Source: Ochotona curzoniae (lineage: Eukaryota; Chordata; Mammalia; Lagomorpha; Ochotonidae). Taken from it: a stretch of DNA of 64,000 bases. The stretch is taken from assembly GCF_017591425.1 (NCBI RefSeq), contig NW_024466413.1:2046001-2110000 (forward strand), in the 5' to 3' direction. Below are positions 24,909 through 37,625 of the stretch, piece by piece (position 1 is the stretch's first letter; the number at the start of each line of letters is the position of its first letter). Position numbers and translations under genes: made by a program. The notes below the pieces were generated by a model. It was not told the DNA's origin and did no database searches. It saw only the letters and a list, made by a program, of their open reading frames with translations.

Positions 24909-24954
24909 GTATAACTGTTTTTGCAATAAAAATAAATAAATCTTTTAAAAAAAG
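24597..24954 (+). mobile_element. CSINE, sense, 11-bp perfect TSD, dinucleotide-expanded tail
   Basis: The head is GAGGACCCACACGGTGGCCTAG, followed by 'aggatcccatacgggcacc', box-B-like GTTCTAGTCC, and the body. The pyrimidine region has expanded into (CT)n followed by (AT)n at 24880-24910. The tail is AATAAATAAATC(TTTT)AAAAAAA. The TSD GAAAATGAAAC is at 24586-24596 and 24955-24965. Confidence 0.93.
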
Positions 24955-25239
24955 GAAAATGAAACAAAAGACAAAAGACCTCTTTATTGTCCCCACCCTC
25001 TCTGTATGACTCTACCTTACATTTGCTCACACAAATCTTTTTTGAAAGAAGGCCAATGTCACATTTGTTTCAAGATGAACTTCCATGTGTATGTTCAATT
25101 GGACATTAGAAAGCACATGTTCTGGGGGGACATGATAGAAAACAGAGAAGACAGCCAACTACGTCAACAATCGTAATAGCACAGCAGATTCTTTCCTGTG
25201 TCAAAGTAACTAAGGATTCTCAAAGGACTTCAAGGATTG

Positions 25240-25300
25240 TGTATTTGAACAGCCAGAGTTATAGAACGTGACAGAGGAAGAGAGAGGGGACACACACACA

Positions 25301-25347
<47 letters not shown>

Positions 25348-25600
25348 AGTGTAAGAGAAAAACAAAAACCTTTCACCTCTGGCTCACCTCCCACATGTCT
25401 GCAACTCCCAGGGCTGGGCCAGGCTGAAATCAGTAGGTATGCGCTTCATTCAGGTCTCCCACTTGTATTCAAGTGCCCAAATACTTTAGCCAATTTCCAC
25501 GATTTGTTTAGCCGCATTAGCAAAGACCTGGATTGGAGATGGAGTTGCTGGAGGTAGCTTAACTTGCTAGGACTTGATGCTGACCCCATTGATTAGCTGT
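25240..25600 (-). mobile_element. Old CSINE, antisense, with large (CA)n(CT)n expansion
   Basis: The left part is 'cagccagagttatagaacgtgacagagg'. The internal pyrimidine-rich segment has become (CA)7 at 25290-25302 then about (CT)22 at 25302-25346. After it come 'ctgcaactcccagggctgggccaggctgaa', 'caggtctcccacttg', 'gcattagcaaagacctggattggag' and the head complement. Order matches the rabbit-type C repeat. No TSD seen. Confidence 0.8.
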
Positions 25601-26564
25601 TCATTTAAAGGAATGCAATAGAAACATCACAACATATGTCATTTTACTCAACATTTTAGTGAAATTTACCTTTAAATGCCACTTAGTTTCTCGATAGTCA
25701 TATTTCTTTTGCTACAGAATATTATTTTGCATGGTGCACAGTGTTTTTAAGAGAATGAGCAAAAGTAGGCAGGCCCAAAATGTTTAGCAAGTGTCACAAT
25801 GGTAATTTTACCCTGAGTCACGAAAGTTAAGTAAAATTCTCTCTAATCATTACTTGTTATGAATCTTCCATTTAACTCCTATCACTGTACTATAAGAACC
25901 CACAATCAAAAGAATGGAAAATTGGGGGAAATGTTTCTAGAAAAGATAAGAAGCAAAAAAAACCCAAAAATCATGCGTTCAGAGCATTTAATATTCTTCC
26001 CTTCTTCAGCCTGCCTGGCCTACCTACCAGCACAGGGGAGGAGGAGGAAGGGAAATCAGAGTCTACAGAGCTGCGTCATGGAATAGCAAAATATATGGAT
26101 TAGAGCAGAGGAAAGCAAAACAGAGAATGTGCATGGATTTAAAAAATATGCACTCCAAATAACTTTTTCCTTTTCATCTCCTTTTCCCATTTAAGCTTTT
26201 GAAGTTCCCTTAAAGTTCTGGGATACATACATGACCAAAACGGATTTGAAATCTATCTTCACAAAATCATTTGCTGGGTGATCATGCAGGGAAGATAACG
26301 AGAGCGAGGGGGAATGACGAGTAGAGATGAGAAGACAGTGGGTGGAGGCCTCCACAGGCCTGCTCCACATTGCGGAGGGTTCCAGCACGCTTGGCCTGAG
26401 CATTTACTCATCCGCCTCTGCCCCTCTCAGCGAGTTTATGATCTGAACCAAAATTGAACCAAAAGCCAAGCTCTCTAGGAAATGTTGCAACATATCCACC
26501 ACATGGAGCTGCTTCAGATTACATGAACTGAAGCATGACTCTGAACTAGAATTAGTTATTTTAT
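25601..26564. other. No recognisable feature
   Basis: AT-rich DNA with A runs. No SINE, L1 or exon recognised. Confidence 0.55.
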
Positions 26565-26565
26565 T

Positions 26566-27000
26566 TTTTTAATTTATTTATTTATTGTTTTTATTAAATT
26601 GCATCATGAGACACAGTTTTACAGGCACTGGGTTTCCCCCTTCCCCTCCCCAAAACCCTCTTCCCCCCCCCCCCATGGTGGATTCTTCCATCTTGTTGAA
26701 TTACCACAGATCAAATTCAGTTGAGATTTTTTTTCCTTGCAAGCATCTACAAAGCATAGAGTCCAGCATCTTATTGTGCAGATAAGTTCAACAGTTTCAT
26801 GGGGAGACAGTCTCTGGTCTGAAGGTACAGCCGAAAGAGCGTCATCCAATCAATTGAAAGCCCCGACATTACAACAGTAACAATTTATAACATACTGGAA
26901 TAAGTTGACATGATATTGTGTAACCAGAATGTTCAAAGAGAGAGAGAGAAAACAACAACAACAACAAAAAGAGTACAAGTTCTGAACCACATCCTATGAC
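26566..27000 (-). mobile_element. L1 3' end (3' UTR and A-rich tail), antisense
   Basis: It starts with an AT-rich tail complement (26566-26598), then 'gcatcatgagacacagttttacaggcactggg' (the reverse complement of the AACTGTGTC...ATGCAAT terminus also seen at 13010-13035), a C-rich tract at 26636-26674 (G-rich on the L1 strand), then 'tgttgaattaccacagatc', 'agagtccagcatcttattgtgc' and 'aacagtttcatggggag'. This matches the other L1 3' UTRs in the window (1-470, 43070-43390) in order and content. Confidence 0.78.
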
Positions 27001-27830
27001 TTCTACATTGACATTACAATTATTAGTTTATATACAGCTGGGTTCTATACACCTTAAAATGGCTATAGATTACTATTCAGCTGTCTCATGTCTATTTTAA
27101 TTTTAGTATTTAGCAGTTCATAGTGTTGAAGCATAATTTTGCAGAACCTGGCTGTTTTTCGGGTAGTCTAACTCTATAACTCTAACAAGACATATGTCAA
27201 CAGTTTAGGTGAGCGGTTTTAGGAGGGGTGTGCAGAGAAATCCTCAATACCCTAGTGAGGAGCAACCAATCTTCGTGTCCCACCCAGTGAGTTATAAGTG
27301 CATCCCCACTGCCCATTTCCTGTTTCTAAGCTTTCCTTGCTGTTCTCCATCTATTCTAGGTAGGTATTTTATTTTGATTCTTGTCAATTTGGTAGACAAT
27401 GAAAGTCATGATTTTTAAAAATTGTAATATGTATTCTTTTGCAAGTTAAATTGTGAAACTTTAACATTATTATTATAATTTTTGTGATAATAAAATTTTA
27501 AGTGTATGGGTTGCTTGCTTTTTTATTGGGGAATTGCCTTTCTGCTTTGTTAAAATCTTTTAAATATATCAGCTCTATATCTTTCCTATCTATTTGAAAT
27601 ATATTTTTTCTTAATGTGTTCTTAGTTTTAAATATTTTATTATATCTTAAAATGCACAACTATGTTGGAGTTTCATTTTATCAAACCTATTGTATTTTTC
27701 TTTATGATTCCCCCATAGCATCATTCTGAGAGAGGCGTGTTCCATCCTTTGGTTAAAATTATTTATTTTCCTCACAATGCTTTTAAAATTTTATTAGTAA
27801 TATTTTCAACTTGAAATTACATTAGTAGAT
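27001..27830 (-). mobile_element. Probable continuation of antisense L1 / old L1 fragment
   Basis: Positions 27001-27410 follow the L1 3' UTR in the same orientation. Positions 27500-27740 ('attggggaattgcctttctgc', 'atcagctctatatctttc', 'aaacctattgtatttttcttta', 'ccccatagcatcattctgag') resemble antisense ORF2 3'-third sequence of old L1M/HAL1 elements. Strong divergence makes boundaries uncertain; two elements may be present. Confidence 0.4.
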
Positions 27831-30755
27831 ACTTGAAATAAGTACCGGAAATTTTCCAAATGTTTCCGGGCTGCTTAGCATTATTCATGAATAAACTCAT
27901 CCCATTGTTCATACTGGAAGCTTCATACTTTACCCCAGAAAAATAAATAAGCAATGAGTGCAGGCCCGTGCTCTCACACTCCGTGCACACATCCCAAGCT
28001 GTCTCTCATGTGTGATTTTACGTCCTGGCTATCACTCTGTTCTAAAGTCAGTCTCTTAGGCTTTGGGGCTCTGTGTTTACATGCTTGCTGGATGTCTTTC
28101 GTGCTGTTTGACTGTTATTTGCTTCATTTTGGCTTGCTCTGTTGACTAGCGTGATTTTGAAAGATGGCTTTAGAGGTGTGGAACGGCCGAGGTCCTCGTT
28201 CTCTGTAAACATGGCTTGATGACTGCTTATGAACTCAGACACGGAGAAAGTAGAGATGTGAGTTAAGAGCTATGGTACAAATAATTCCCCAGTGATAGAA
28301 GTGGTGACTGGGAGATGGGGAAGGAAAAGTGTGATGGGAGAGAGATTTCCTCTTGAAAAATTGGGTGCCGGCAAGAAGCTGGGCAAAATTGACTGGGCAG
28401 ACTTCCATTTTGACAGCCCAGCAAGATGTATAAATTAGCTACAGCTCTTCTTTCCCTGATGCCACTACGCTGTCAGTTTCTGGAATTATTTTCATTATTA
28501 AAGTCATAATGATTTTAATGAAGGTGTCATCCAAACTGACACTTTGAGAACAAAGTGTGATGATGACTAACTTGGAGGCTTGCAATGGCCTTAGAAAAAT
28601 GCTCCAGGAAGCTTGAACACATCCCAATTACTTAAGAACTCCGAGTCTGCCACATGGGTCCTTCCATTCAAGCCCACAGCATGGCAGAGATTTATTTGGG
28701 CTGACACCACTGGAGCCCTGCAGCTCCCAGAAGCCACCACCTCAGTTGTCACTCAAGTTTCTGAAAAAGGAACTAAACCAACGAGTCCATAAATCCAGCC
28801 ATAAGTGCTTTCAATCCATTAGACAAGCCACATGAATGTGAACCAGCTAAACTGTATGATGTTATTTATCTGATTGAACAAAAGTTTGACCTAACTGTTC
28901 TCTACAATCCGTGGAAAGTGAACAAGCTGAATGCTGTCCGGCAACACTTCAGACAGTCTCTGATTTTCTTCTTTCTGCCAGTGTTTGCAGAGAACAGACA
29001 TTTATCAGAACAGTTGCTTTCTTGGCTCAAATATGCAGAAGTGACAGCAGATTTTTAACAGTCTCATTATACAGAAGTGCACTCTTAAGCAATCATGACG
29101 CCCTTGTGTGTGGAATGGAAGCAATACGAGACGTTGTATATCAGTTCAAGATCTCAACCTGCACTGGTCATTGTCTCCCGTCTTCTTGAGACAATTTCAC
29201 ACCGACCCCCTCTCAACATGTTAGGTATTAGGAAATGCAATGAAAGGCAAGCTCCTCCTCTCCCAGAACTGCCTCCCTCCTCCCTCACTTTCTCTCACTA
29301 CACATAGCACAGAGCCTTACAGGTAATCAGACAAGAGCAGGCCACGAGCCCAGGAGAAGGAAACAGGATTTTCTCACTAAAGAGAAGTGAAGTCCATTGA
29401 AGAAGACCTAAGTTGAGCAGGAACCAATCAGAAAGAAGTATAAGCATGGATTTCCTATTGCTGCTATTAGGAATTGACATAAAAATTATCTTAAAATCGT
29501 ACAAGTTGATTATCTGCAGATGGGGAGGTCAGATTTTAAAACAAAGGTCAGCATTATTCTGAAAACTTGAGAGGAAACATTTCTTTGTCACTCTTGGCTT
29601 CCAGAGGCAGCCAGTGGTGTTCGGCGTGCGCTCTGTGACTTCTCTCGCTTTGTGTCTGCGGCCCCTTCCCTCCTGATTCTGAGCTTCCTGCTAAATCCTC
29701 CAGACCACCCCCAAGATGCGTTCCCCATCTCTCAACTTACTCGCCTCTGGACACTGCTGTGCCGTGTGGGTTAACACATTCCCGCACAGTCTCTGGGGCC
29801 AGAGCGTCAGTGTATGCCATAGCACTGCTCAGCCCCACAACATGTTTTGAGCAATGGGTAAATGCTTCATGTTCTGGAGGGGCACGTGGTGAATCCGCCA
29901 TCAGTTCCTGTTCGGTAAAGCGTGAGGGTCCCAATCTCTGCGCCCCTCTGAATTCCACAGTTAGGACCTTCCCCGGATAGCACTGTACGTGTCATTCAAG
30001 ATGTCTAATTCATGAGTCTCTCCCTTTTAGAAGACAAAAATGAAGACACCTAGTTAGTAGGTGGCACTGTCTGGCTTCAGCCTGCCCAAGCAGCGCACTA
30101 CTCTGCACTCCATCAGGAGACTGGGCGCAGTGTGCCCCTCTGCACTGTCTCTCCAAGTTATCAGTCTACTGTCTGTCTTATTTTCATTTTAGGAAATTGT
30201 AAAAACTCACATTCAGAAATAAATACAGTCTCTCTCTCTCTCTCCATATATATGGTATTAGGTTTCAATACACACATGTTCACGCAGTGAGAATGAAAAC
30301 ACAGATTCACCCTGAAATCAGCACAGACGAACATAATATATTCAGTGTGGGAAGCAGCTAGTCCACAGCTGTGTTTGAACACAAGTTGGGTAGTGTGGCT
30401 CATGGCATGTGATAGAGAAATGAGCTGGGATTAACCTGTGTGATAGATATGTCAAGGGCTCCGCGAAGGTGACCTCTGTGTAGTTTCAGTTCCCAGCCTT
30501 CTGTGTTTTAAAATACTTCAGGTGAATGTGAAGCTAATTGAAAACTTCAAACAGAAGGGTGATGGGCTTTATACTACGAAACGCTTATCTTTCTGCAGGA
30601 TAAAATGAATAGAGGATTGTTAAGGAAATTACTGTGTCAAGTGAAAGAAGAAGGGTGTCTGAGCTAGCACAGAGTGGCAACAGTGTGGAAAATCAGAGTC
30701 ACAGGCAATAACCAGAGAGCGTGTGATGGATGGCACGTAGGGGTAAAGGAGACCA
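27831..30755. other. No gene recognised (about 2.9 kb)
   Basis: Unique-looking DNA. A (TC)n run followed by CCATATATATGG lies at 30227-30254. The part near 29600-30150 is GC-richer than its neighbours but is not a CpG island and carries no ORF of substance. Confidence 0.55.
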
Positions 30756-30965
30756 CTGGGAGGCAGTATTGCACAGTAAGATGAGCGCAGGCCTCCCCTG
30801 CAAACCCATCACAGAGGGCTCCTCCTGGCAGTGTGACATTGGTTGGCTTGCTTAACATCTCTCACTGTCCATTTACGTCATCGGAAACTCCTTCCTGAAG
30901 GAGTCACTCCACATTGCAGAACGCTTCATGGGTGGTGAGCACTCAGCAGACATTAGTTCTGCAAG
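30756..30965 (+). mobile_element. MIR, sense
   Basis: 'gcagtattgcacagtaagatgagcgcagg' (MIR head with 'gtggttaagagcrcrggc'), 'ctcctcctggcagtgtgacattgg', 'gcttgcttaacatctctcactgtcc', 'acgtcatcggaaact' and 'acgcttcatgggtggtgagcactcagcag' follow MIR order from tRNA-related head to 3' part. Ancient and diverged. Confidence 0.7.
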
Positions 30966-33528
30966 GTTATACTCATTGGACTCCCTTGAGTCCCATGGGA
31001 ACTCAGCACTTGTATCTGTGTCTTAGTTTTTCATGTTGAAAACCATGAGTCAATTTTCCCTGTTGCCTTTTGTCTGAAATCGCTTCTGCGAAGTGCATGC
31101 AGTTCCATTGTCCCGGGCCACTAGCTCCATCATACAATATCCTTTCCGAATAATTTGTGATCACCAGTTACCACTTACAGTTACCAGGTACCAGCTTGGG
31201 GTTTGGACAATGTGAGATGCCATCGGGGATCATAACACAGACTTGGAGCTCACGTTATTATGCTCTTCCCATTCAAGAAGATGGTATGCCCAGAGAACGA
31301 GAAACAAAATGGAGTTGAATTATTTATTTTGGTTTCCAGGAAAAAAATCTTTTGACTAAGATATTGGCTCTGAATGATCGAGGGACTTGTATGTTATACT
31401 TTTATTCTGTCAGAGGCAAAAGGCACTCTAGAACACAGATGAATGCTCACATGTGGGCAAACAGACTCCCACCAGCAAAGCCAGCTGACCAGCAGGAAGG
31501 ATGCGTCCTGGCCTGAATAGCAAGAGGACATCTGGTGCAGGTGATGCTTGTGGTGTGATTCTCCATCTGGGTCTCTAACTCCAGCACTTCTGGGATGTCT
31601 ACCTGAGGGTTTGCTTCGGAATCCTCTTGTTCAAGTAGGCCACCTTGTCCAGGAAGCCTCCTATGATTTCCTTTTGCCAAATGGCTCATCTCCTTATTGT
31701 CAGCTCGGTCACTATCTCACTCCAGTGTCTCATGCTAGACTTCACACATCAATTTTGCGGTAACTTATGGAGAGACAACGACGAGCCATGTATTCTTGTC
31801 TTTTAGTATTTCCTACGCTCAGTGCTGCTCACCGACATTACCAACCAAGTGAGTCAGCACTTCCTGCTGTTGGAAACAGCCCAGGGCGTCCTGGTCCTGG
31901 AATTAGTGAATGTATGAGTCTCGTTGGCTCCCTCTCTAGACTGTTCTTCTCACGGGATGGTATGTCTGGCTTCCTCTTGGATCCTCAAAGCCTGTCTCTT
32001 TCCCTGGGGCTATTCTCTAAGGTGAATCTTCCTAAACCGTGGATTTGCTGGTAACTCTACAGCTGTGCTTCTGTAGATTTGTTTTACTCACAAGCCTAGT
32101 CCCTGTTGGTATCGGATATTAAATGAAGCTTTTCAACGTGGGCTAACCAGACATCCATATGTTCCTGCCCACCTACAGACTTACCTTTAAATCTTTCACA
32201 TTTCAGGCCAAAAATGCTGTGTCCATTTGCAGACGACCCACCCTAAGTCAAAAATGGACTCTCTTTTCCGCAGCCACTACTTCCTACGCATGCGCTTTCA
32301 CTGCTGGAGTCGTCATGTCCCTGGCCAGCGTGTGTTTGCTCTTGCTTTCGTAGACAGCAGGTGACCAAACCCTCCCAGTGTGTTCTCTGTTGCTCACCTC
32401 GGAAAGGCGCATAACTTGGCTGAAGGCATCTTGTCCGACTTCTCGGCCCGGTGACTACTGTAAGCCCGTCGTCTCTCGCTTGAGCACTTCCTTCCGGTCT
32501 TAGCATCTGTCTAATGTTTCCTCTTTCAATGCTACCGTTCTCCAACACTCGGATGTAGCTGTGTCATTATCATTCCTCAGGGACTGCTTCGTGTTTCTTC
32601 TTAGTTGGGATTTCTATGAACAGTGAACTGCCTCCCTGTGCTTCCCATCCTTCCTAATGATCCCTTAGATCTTTACTATAAGCATCAATTTCAGTCTTCT
32701 CTCCCGCCATTACTTACAACTGAACACTCCTCCTTGCCCTGGCATCTGGGCCTTGTGTCAATGCAAAGGCATCTCACAGAAGGGATTCATTCAAGTTTGT
32801 GTCATCAGCAAATTGACTCTACCATTAAGTCACATGCTCCCACTTGGCAGTTGGCCGCACAGCCTGACTTGCGTCCTCAGGCTGTAGGGTTCTGTCCCTG
32901 GGACACTGTTCTTGCCTATTCCTACTGTGTCTCTCTTCGACTGTCTCCCCAAACAGTAACTTTGTCCTAATACACAGCACTTAGGAAATGGAGAGATAGC
33001 AGCAGTACACCCTATTTGTTCTGTGTGTAAGAATGATTTTCAGCGCTTTAAAACGTTATGTAGATCTGTTGTAAGGAAAGGAGAGGTATTTCGCCCAACC
33101 TTTCAGGTTTGGGTTGATGAAAGTTCCGCTGGGCTGAGTACTGCGTGGGTTGCAGTTAGAGCAGCATCAGTGGCCATGCCTTCCGTCCTCCTCACCAGCC
33201 CCCACTGTTTGCTGCTTGTTTCCTTTAGCAAGATTCCTTTCATCCTCTGCTGCCACGTGTTTATATTCCACAGGCTTTTCAGAATGGCGGCAGCTGTCTC
33301 CTCAATTGTTTCCCTTTGTGTCACGATGGCATTGTTATTAAAAGTGTGCTCTCATCTCCTAATCCTTAAATCAGTAATTTCTTCAGGCAACTCTAACAAA
33401 TGTAAATGTTTGGAAACATTTTAAGTCTTTTGGCATTGCTTTTGGGACTTTAATTTTAATAGCATCTATAATATGAATGCCTCATTTGTATACACTGGAG
33501 ATGAGTGTGGGATGTACGGGAGGCGGGT
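30966..33528. other. No gene recognised (about 2.6 kb)
   Basis: Moderate-GC DNA. Parts of 31700-32970 have the C/T-rich look of old L2-type sequence but I cannot align them with confidence. Several ORFs of 95-133 codons (for example plus 33023-33424) have no recognisable domain. Confidence 0.5.
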
Positions 33529-33864
33529 TTTTTTTTTTTCAAGATTTATTCATTTTTATTGGAAAGTAAGATATACAGAGAGGGAGAGAAACAGAGAGGA
33601 GGATCCTCCATCTGCCGATTCACTCCCCACCTGGCCACAATTTCCAGAGCTGAGCCGATCCAAAGCCAGGAGCCAGGAGCCTCTTCCGGGTCTCCCACGT
33701 GGGTGCAGGGTCCCGAGGCTTTGGGTTGTCCTCCATTTCTTTCTCAGGTCACAAGCAGGGAACTGAATGGGAGGCAGAGCCATCGAGATTAGAATTGGAG
33801 CCCATACATGATCCTGGTGTATGCAAGGCGAGGACTTTAGTCACTAGGCTACCACATCAGGCCC
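33529..33864 (-). mobile_element. CSINE, antisense, full length
   Basis: A T run at 33529-33539 and 'caagatttattcatttttattgg', then 'agtaagatatacagagagggagag', 'gattcactccccacctgg', 'ccaggagccaggagcctcttccgggtctcccacg', 'ggctttgggttgtcc', 'gaactgaatgggag' and the head complement 'ctaggctaccacatcaggccc'. All segments are in order. No clear TSD. Confidence 0.93.
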
Positions 33865-34574
33865 AAAACGAAATTTTTACATTAATTTCCAAGTTGTTTT
33901 ACAAGAAAAATTTCTATTTTTTATCTTCTAATTGTTAAAAAAGTTTATATTCTAACTTTGTTTTTGTCTTGTGTTTCTTCACCATAATTGTGACCACTGC
34001 AAACTGCCATGGAAAATAGAAAGAAAAAAGAAAGCATTATGCTAATTATAAATGAGTTAATTACTGGGAAGCTTTGATGCTCTACTAAGTGAAAGCTTAA
34101 ATGTGGAGCATTTTCAGAATTTTTATTGTTGTCATAAACGAAAGACACGCATTGTTGGTCGTCAGGCACTCGTTCATCTTCGGGAGCCACTGATCACGCA
34201 CGCCGTGGGACTGCCCTGCTGAGAGCCGGAAGCAGAGCAGTTCAGGGTGCTAACAGCAGGGAGAGCAGCAGCATGTTTGGCAGTGTAGATGTTTTAGCGG
34301 AAATACAAAGAGCCTGAAAATAGAAATCAGTGCTTGGTCAGTTGGTGACAAAAGCAAGGAGAAAATATAAGCACAACTACACCACGTGCAAATAGCCAGA
34401 GAGGAGATGAGGACAGGTGGGTGGCAGAGAAAGTGTCTGGGTAAAGAACTCAACAACGCATACGTGGGACCTTTAAGAAGTTAAGCAGGTTACCAAAGGC
34501 TGCAATATCCAACAAGTCAGTTTCAGCAGTCAGAATTCCATTATGTTAAGGTTATAAGAAATCTGGAAGAAATA
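33865..34574. other. No recognisable feature
   Basis: AT-rich, unique-looking DNA. No repeat or exon recognised. Confidence 0.5.
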
Positions 34575-34885
34575 TTTTTAAATTAGTTCATATTTGAGAG
34601 GCACACAGTAAAAGGAGGGTTTAATCACTGGTTCACGTTCCAAGTTCATATGGAGGCTGGGGCTACGTTTGACATTGGGATCAGCACCTCAGTACAGATA
34701 ATGGAGCTGGCAGTGGGACAAATGGGACAAATGGACCGCTTGAGCCTGCACCTCTGCCTCCCCAGATCCACACTGGCAAGCTAAGCCTGGAAACAGCAGC
34801 ATCCAGTGCACACAGGTACTTGGTTGTGGGATATGGCATCTTCACATGCAGGTTCAAAGATTATCCCTGTTCCTAAGCAAAAGGT
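34575..34885 (-). mobile_element. Old CSINE, antisense
   Basis: 'aaattagttcatatttgagaggcacac' is a decayed tail complement. It is followed by 'ggtttaatcactggttcac', 'tatggaggctggggctacg', 'ccacactggcaagctaagcctggaaacagcagc', 'gtgggatatggcatcttcacatgc' and a head complement. Same segment order as other C repeats, heavily diverged, with a GGGACAAAT tandem near 34710-34730. Confidence 0.65.
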
Positions 34886-34951
34886 GAAACCGGTGTTTTA
34901 AAGTTGTTTCTCAGATGATGAAGAATGATGTGTAGGTAAGCAAAAATAGAG

Positions 34952-34975
34952 TTCTTTTTTTTTTTTTTTTTTTGC
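34952..34975. repeat. Poly-T run
   Basis: About 23 consecutive T bases following GAGTTC. It could be the tail complement of a lost minus-strand retroelement; no body is recognisable beside it. Confidence 0.95.
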
Positions 34976-35012
34976 TAAATCTAGACCTTCCCACTTAAAA
35001 TGAAATAAACTG

Positions 35013-35330
35013 TGGTGGCATGGTGGCTTAACAGGCTAATCCTTCACCCACAGCACCAGCATCTCCCTGGGCACTGGCTTGCAACCTGGCTGCTCTACTT
35101 TTGAGTTGGTTCCCTGCTTCTGCCATGGGTGAGTAGCAGAGGATGGTGCAAGTCCCCGGCCCCTGCACCCGGGTGGGAGACCTGGAAGAAGCCCTGGGCT
35201 CCTGGCTTGAGATCACCTCAACTCCTGCCTGTGGAGAGTGAACCAGTGGATAGAAGATCTCTCTGTCTGTCTAACCGTCTCCCTTTCTTTTGTAAATCTG
35301 CCTTTCAAATTAAAAAAAAATAAATATTTT
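35013..35330 (+). mobile_element. Old CSINE, sense, decayed 17-bp TSD
   Basis: 'tggtggcatggtggcttaacaggctaatcc', 'ccagcatctccctgggcactgg', 'gacctggaagaagccc', 'gagagtgaaccagtggatagaagatc', 'tctctctgtctgtctaaccg' and 'ctgcctttcaaattaaaaaaa'. This is the rabbit-type C repeat. Flanks TAAAATGAAATAAACTG (34996-35012) and TAAAATGTAACATACTG (35331-35347) match at 14 of 17 positions, a decayed TSD. Confidence 0.85.
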
Positions 35331-35347
35331 TAAAATGTAACATACTG

Positions 35348-36004
35348 AAAATATGACGTGAAGGAAAGTTAAGGGATAAGCCCCACTCGTGGCCGTGGTC
35401 CTTGGGGTCCACAGATGATGAGATTGTACTCAGCCTGCCTTGACCGTCTTACTCTGGTTGTGTATCAATAGAAAGTCTGATAATAAACAAGGCAATGGAT
35501 GCCTTACAGGAAGAACCAGCTACAAGCTAAATGCCCTCCCAAACCGTCTGCAATACGCTCACATGGCTGCTTGTACAATGTCATCTGAGTGGTGTGTTGG
35601 CCAAGTGGGCTTCAGTCAACCTGGGGTTTACATGCAGGTTGAGGTAACCAAGAGTGGCTGGCTAGGAGGCTGAGGTCTGATGGTGTCTGGCATCTGAATT
35701 CCAAGGCGCTATTTGGGACTTAGTTCCGACTTGCACTTTTTTCCTACCAATGAAAGGAATGGGTTTGGGGCCACTTCACAAATGGCTGCTTGGACTGTAA
35801 TTCTTAGTGTCTGTCAATAAAAATTGCTTAGCATTGCTTTAATATGTATTATTTCTTTTTATCCATATTATTTATTCATTTGTTTTTTAATATCCCCCCA
35901 AATCCAGTCTCATGTTATCCTCATGACTCTGTAAGCATAGTGATAGATACCTCTTCTTGTTCAGGTCCCTGACTTTTTAGATCCCACAGTCTAAACTCAC
36001 CAGG
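35348..36004. other. No recognisable feature
   Basis: Unique-looking. The stretch 35890-35990 ('tgttatcctcatgactctgtaagcatagtgatag') has the flavour of an antisense MIR core but is too short and diverged to call. Confidence 0.45.
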
Positions 36005-36385
36005 CTGGGCACCAGCGTTGTGTCCCAGTGGGTAAAGTCACGGCTTACTAGGCTGACATGCCATATTGTTGCACTGATTCAAGTCTGGATTTCTCAACTT
36101 TCCATTAACCTCCTACTAATGCACCTGGGATAATAGTGGGTAGAGAATCAAGTGCTTTTCCCTGGCACCCTTGTGAAACCAGAATGTAGTTCCTGCCTCC
36201 TGACCTGAGCGTGGCTTAGCCCAGGGGGTTCAGACAAGTGAGGAGTGAATGTGCACAGAGGGAAGGCTCTCGCTCTCTCTCTCTTTTTCTCTCTCTTTCT
36301 CTCTTCCTCCGTTTCTGTATCTGAGTGTGTTTGCCTCTTAATTGTTTCTCCAGCTTTCAAACAAATAAGTAAATAACACTAAAAA
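36005..36385 (+). mobile_element. Old CSINE, sense
   Basis: 'ctgggcaccagcgttgtgtcccagtgggtaaagtc', 'ctgacatgccatattg', 'ctactaatgcacctgggataatag', 'gcttagcccagggggttcag', a CT-rich stretch at 36268-36312 and 'aaacaaataagtaaataac'. This is the C-repeat order with an expanded pyrimidine segment. Confidence 0.75.
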
Positions 36386-37314
36386 CAGAACAAAACATGC
36401 TGAATATAGCAGAAAAAAAACGGCAAAGAACCAGGTTTTCTGAGATTTGTCCATGTCATTTATGCTTAAACTCTGGTTTTCTTTATTAGATGCAAGAGTG
36501 AACATCTTCCTGTTAAATCATCGTGAGCTCCAGACATCTCAGCACCTTCCCTACTTGCTACAGTACATTTTAAACTCTCAGTCTGCACATTCTTTTGTTT
36601 GTTTTCTTTTTGTTTGCCTCCTGGTTTTCCATCCCATCCTGCAGTGGCTCAAGTTTGGCTTAAATAATTAGTTCTGGATTCATTCTACACGGGGGCATTG
36701 ATCATATTTCATTTGTGAAATTGTTGGTATAAAAATACTTTATGCTATACTGGAACGTCTTAGTAACTGGGACCGTGCCTTACTCACTTTCCTGGAGAAG
36801 CTGGTAGACTCTGTCCACCTTCCCAACTGAATTTAACCACAGCTGAGTAGAGTTGTGGGTTAGGAACATTACGTGATTTTAATCTAGCTTAGCTGAAAAG
36901 AACATCTCTCTGTTTCACTAAGAAATAAAATAAAAGCTTAAATCAGTACAAGATGTTAGCTTTTTGTACAACCAGTGGATATTGGTGTTGAGTTCAGCAA
37001 CTGAGTGTCTAGTTAGGTTATGCATGTTGTGTTGACGATAGGTGAGCAGTAAGCTTGTAAATGTTTAAAGAAATGTATTCATTTTTTCTTTATTACCCAC
37101 CAACTCAGTCAATATTTCAGATTCTTCAATTACTCAGTCCCTCGTCTAAGTTCCAGGATTACCCAGAAGAAAAGTCAAGGAATTAGAAATTTATCAAGCA
37201 GAAAATGTAATTAAAATGTGTTTGCTACAATGAAAAAAAGAAGCACAAATTAATAATGGAAGCAGAAGAGAAGAACAGAAGTCTGAAAGTCAGAGAGCCT
37301 GAAGTGCTGGTGGT
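36386..37314. other. No recognisable feature
   Basis: AT-rich, unique-looking DNA with no repeat or exon I can name. Confidence 0.5.
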
Positions 37315-37625
37315 TGGGTCAGTGCCGCGGTGAAACAGGCTAGTCCTTCGCCTGTGGCTCTGGCATTCCAAGTGTTCACCAGTTCATATCCCGGCTGTTC
37401 GACTCCGATCCAGCTCCCTACCTGGATGTGGGGAGCAGTAAAGGGCAGCTCCTGCCCCGTTCCCATGTGACAGTCCTGGAAAGAAACTCCAGCTCCTGAC
37501 TTCAGAATGGATTAAAGAAGCAGATGAATCTTTTCTCTTTCCCTCTCTAACTCCTTTTCTCCCCCCATCTCTCTCTCCCTCTCGCCTTCTCTGTGGAAAT
37601 TTATCTTCCAAGCAAACTATTGATG
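37315..37625 (+). mobile_element. Old CSINE, sense
   Basis: 'gggtcagtgccgcggtgaaacaggctagtcc', 'gcctgtggctctggcattccaag', 'tcatatcccggctgttc', 'gatccagctccctacctgg', 'cagctcctgacttcagaatgg', a CT-rich segment and 'ctgtggaaatttatcttccaagcaaa'. Rabbit-type C repeat; the A-rich tail is eroded. Confidence 0.78.

Noticed and set aside
29590..30170. CpG island or promoter
   Set aside because: GC is raised but CpG is not dense enough, and no TATA, initiator or downstream exon is visible.
33023..33424. 133-codon ORF with hydrophobic stretches
   Set aside because: Hydrophobicity comes from T-rich codons; no signal peptide logic, domain or splice sites could be supported.
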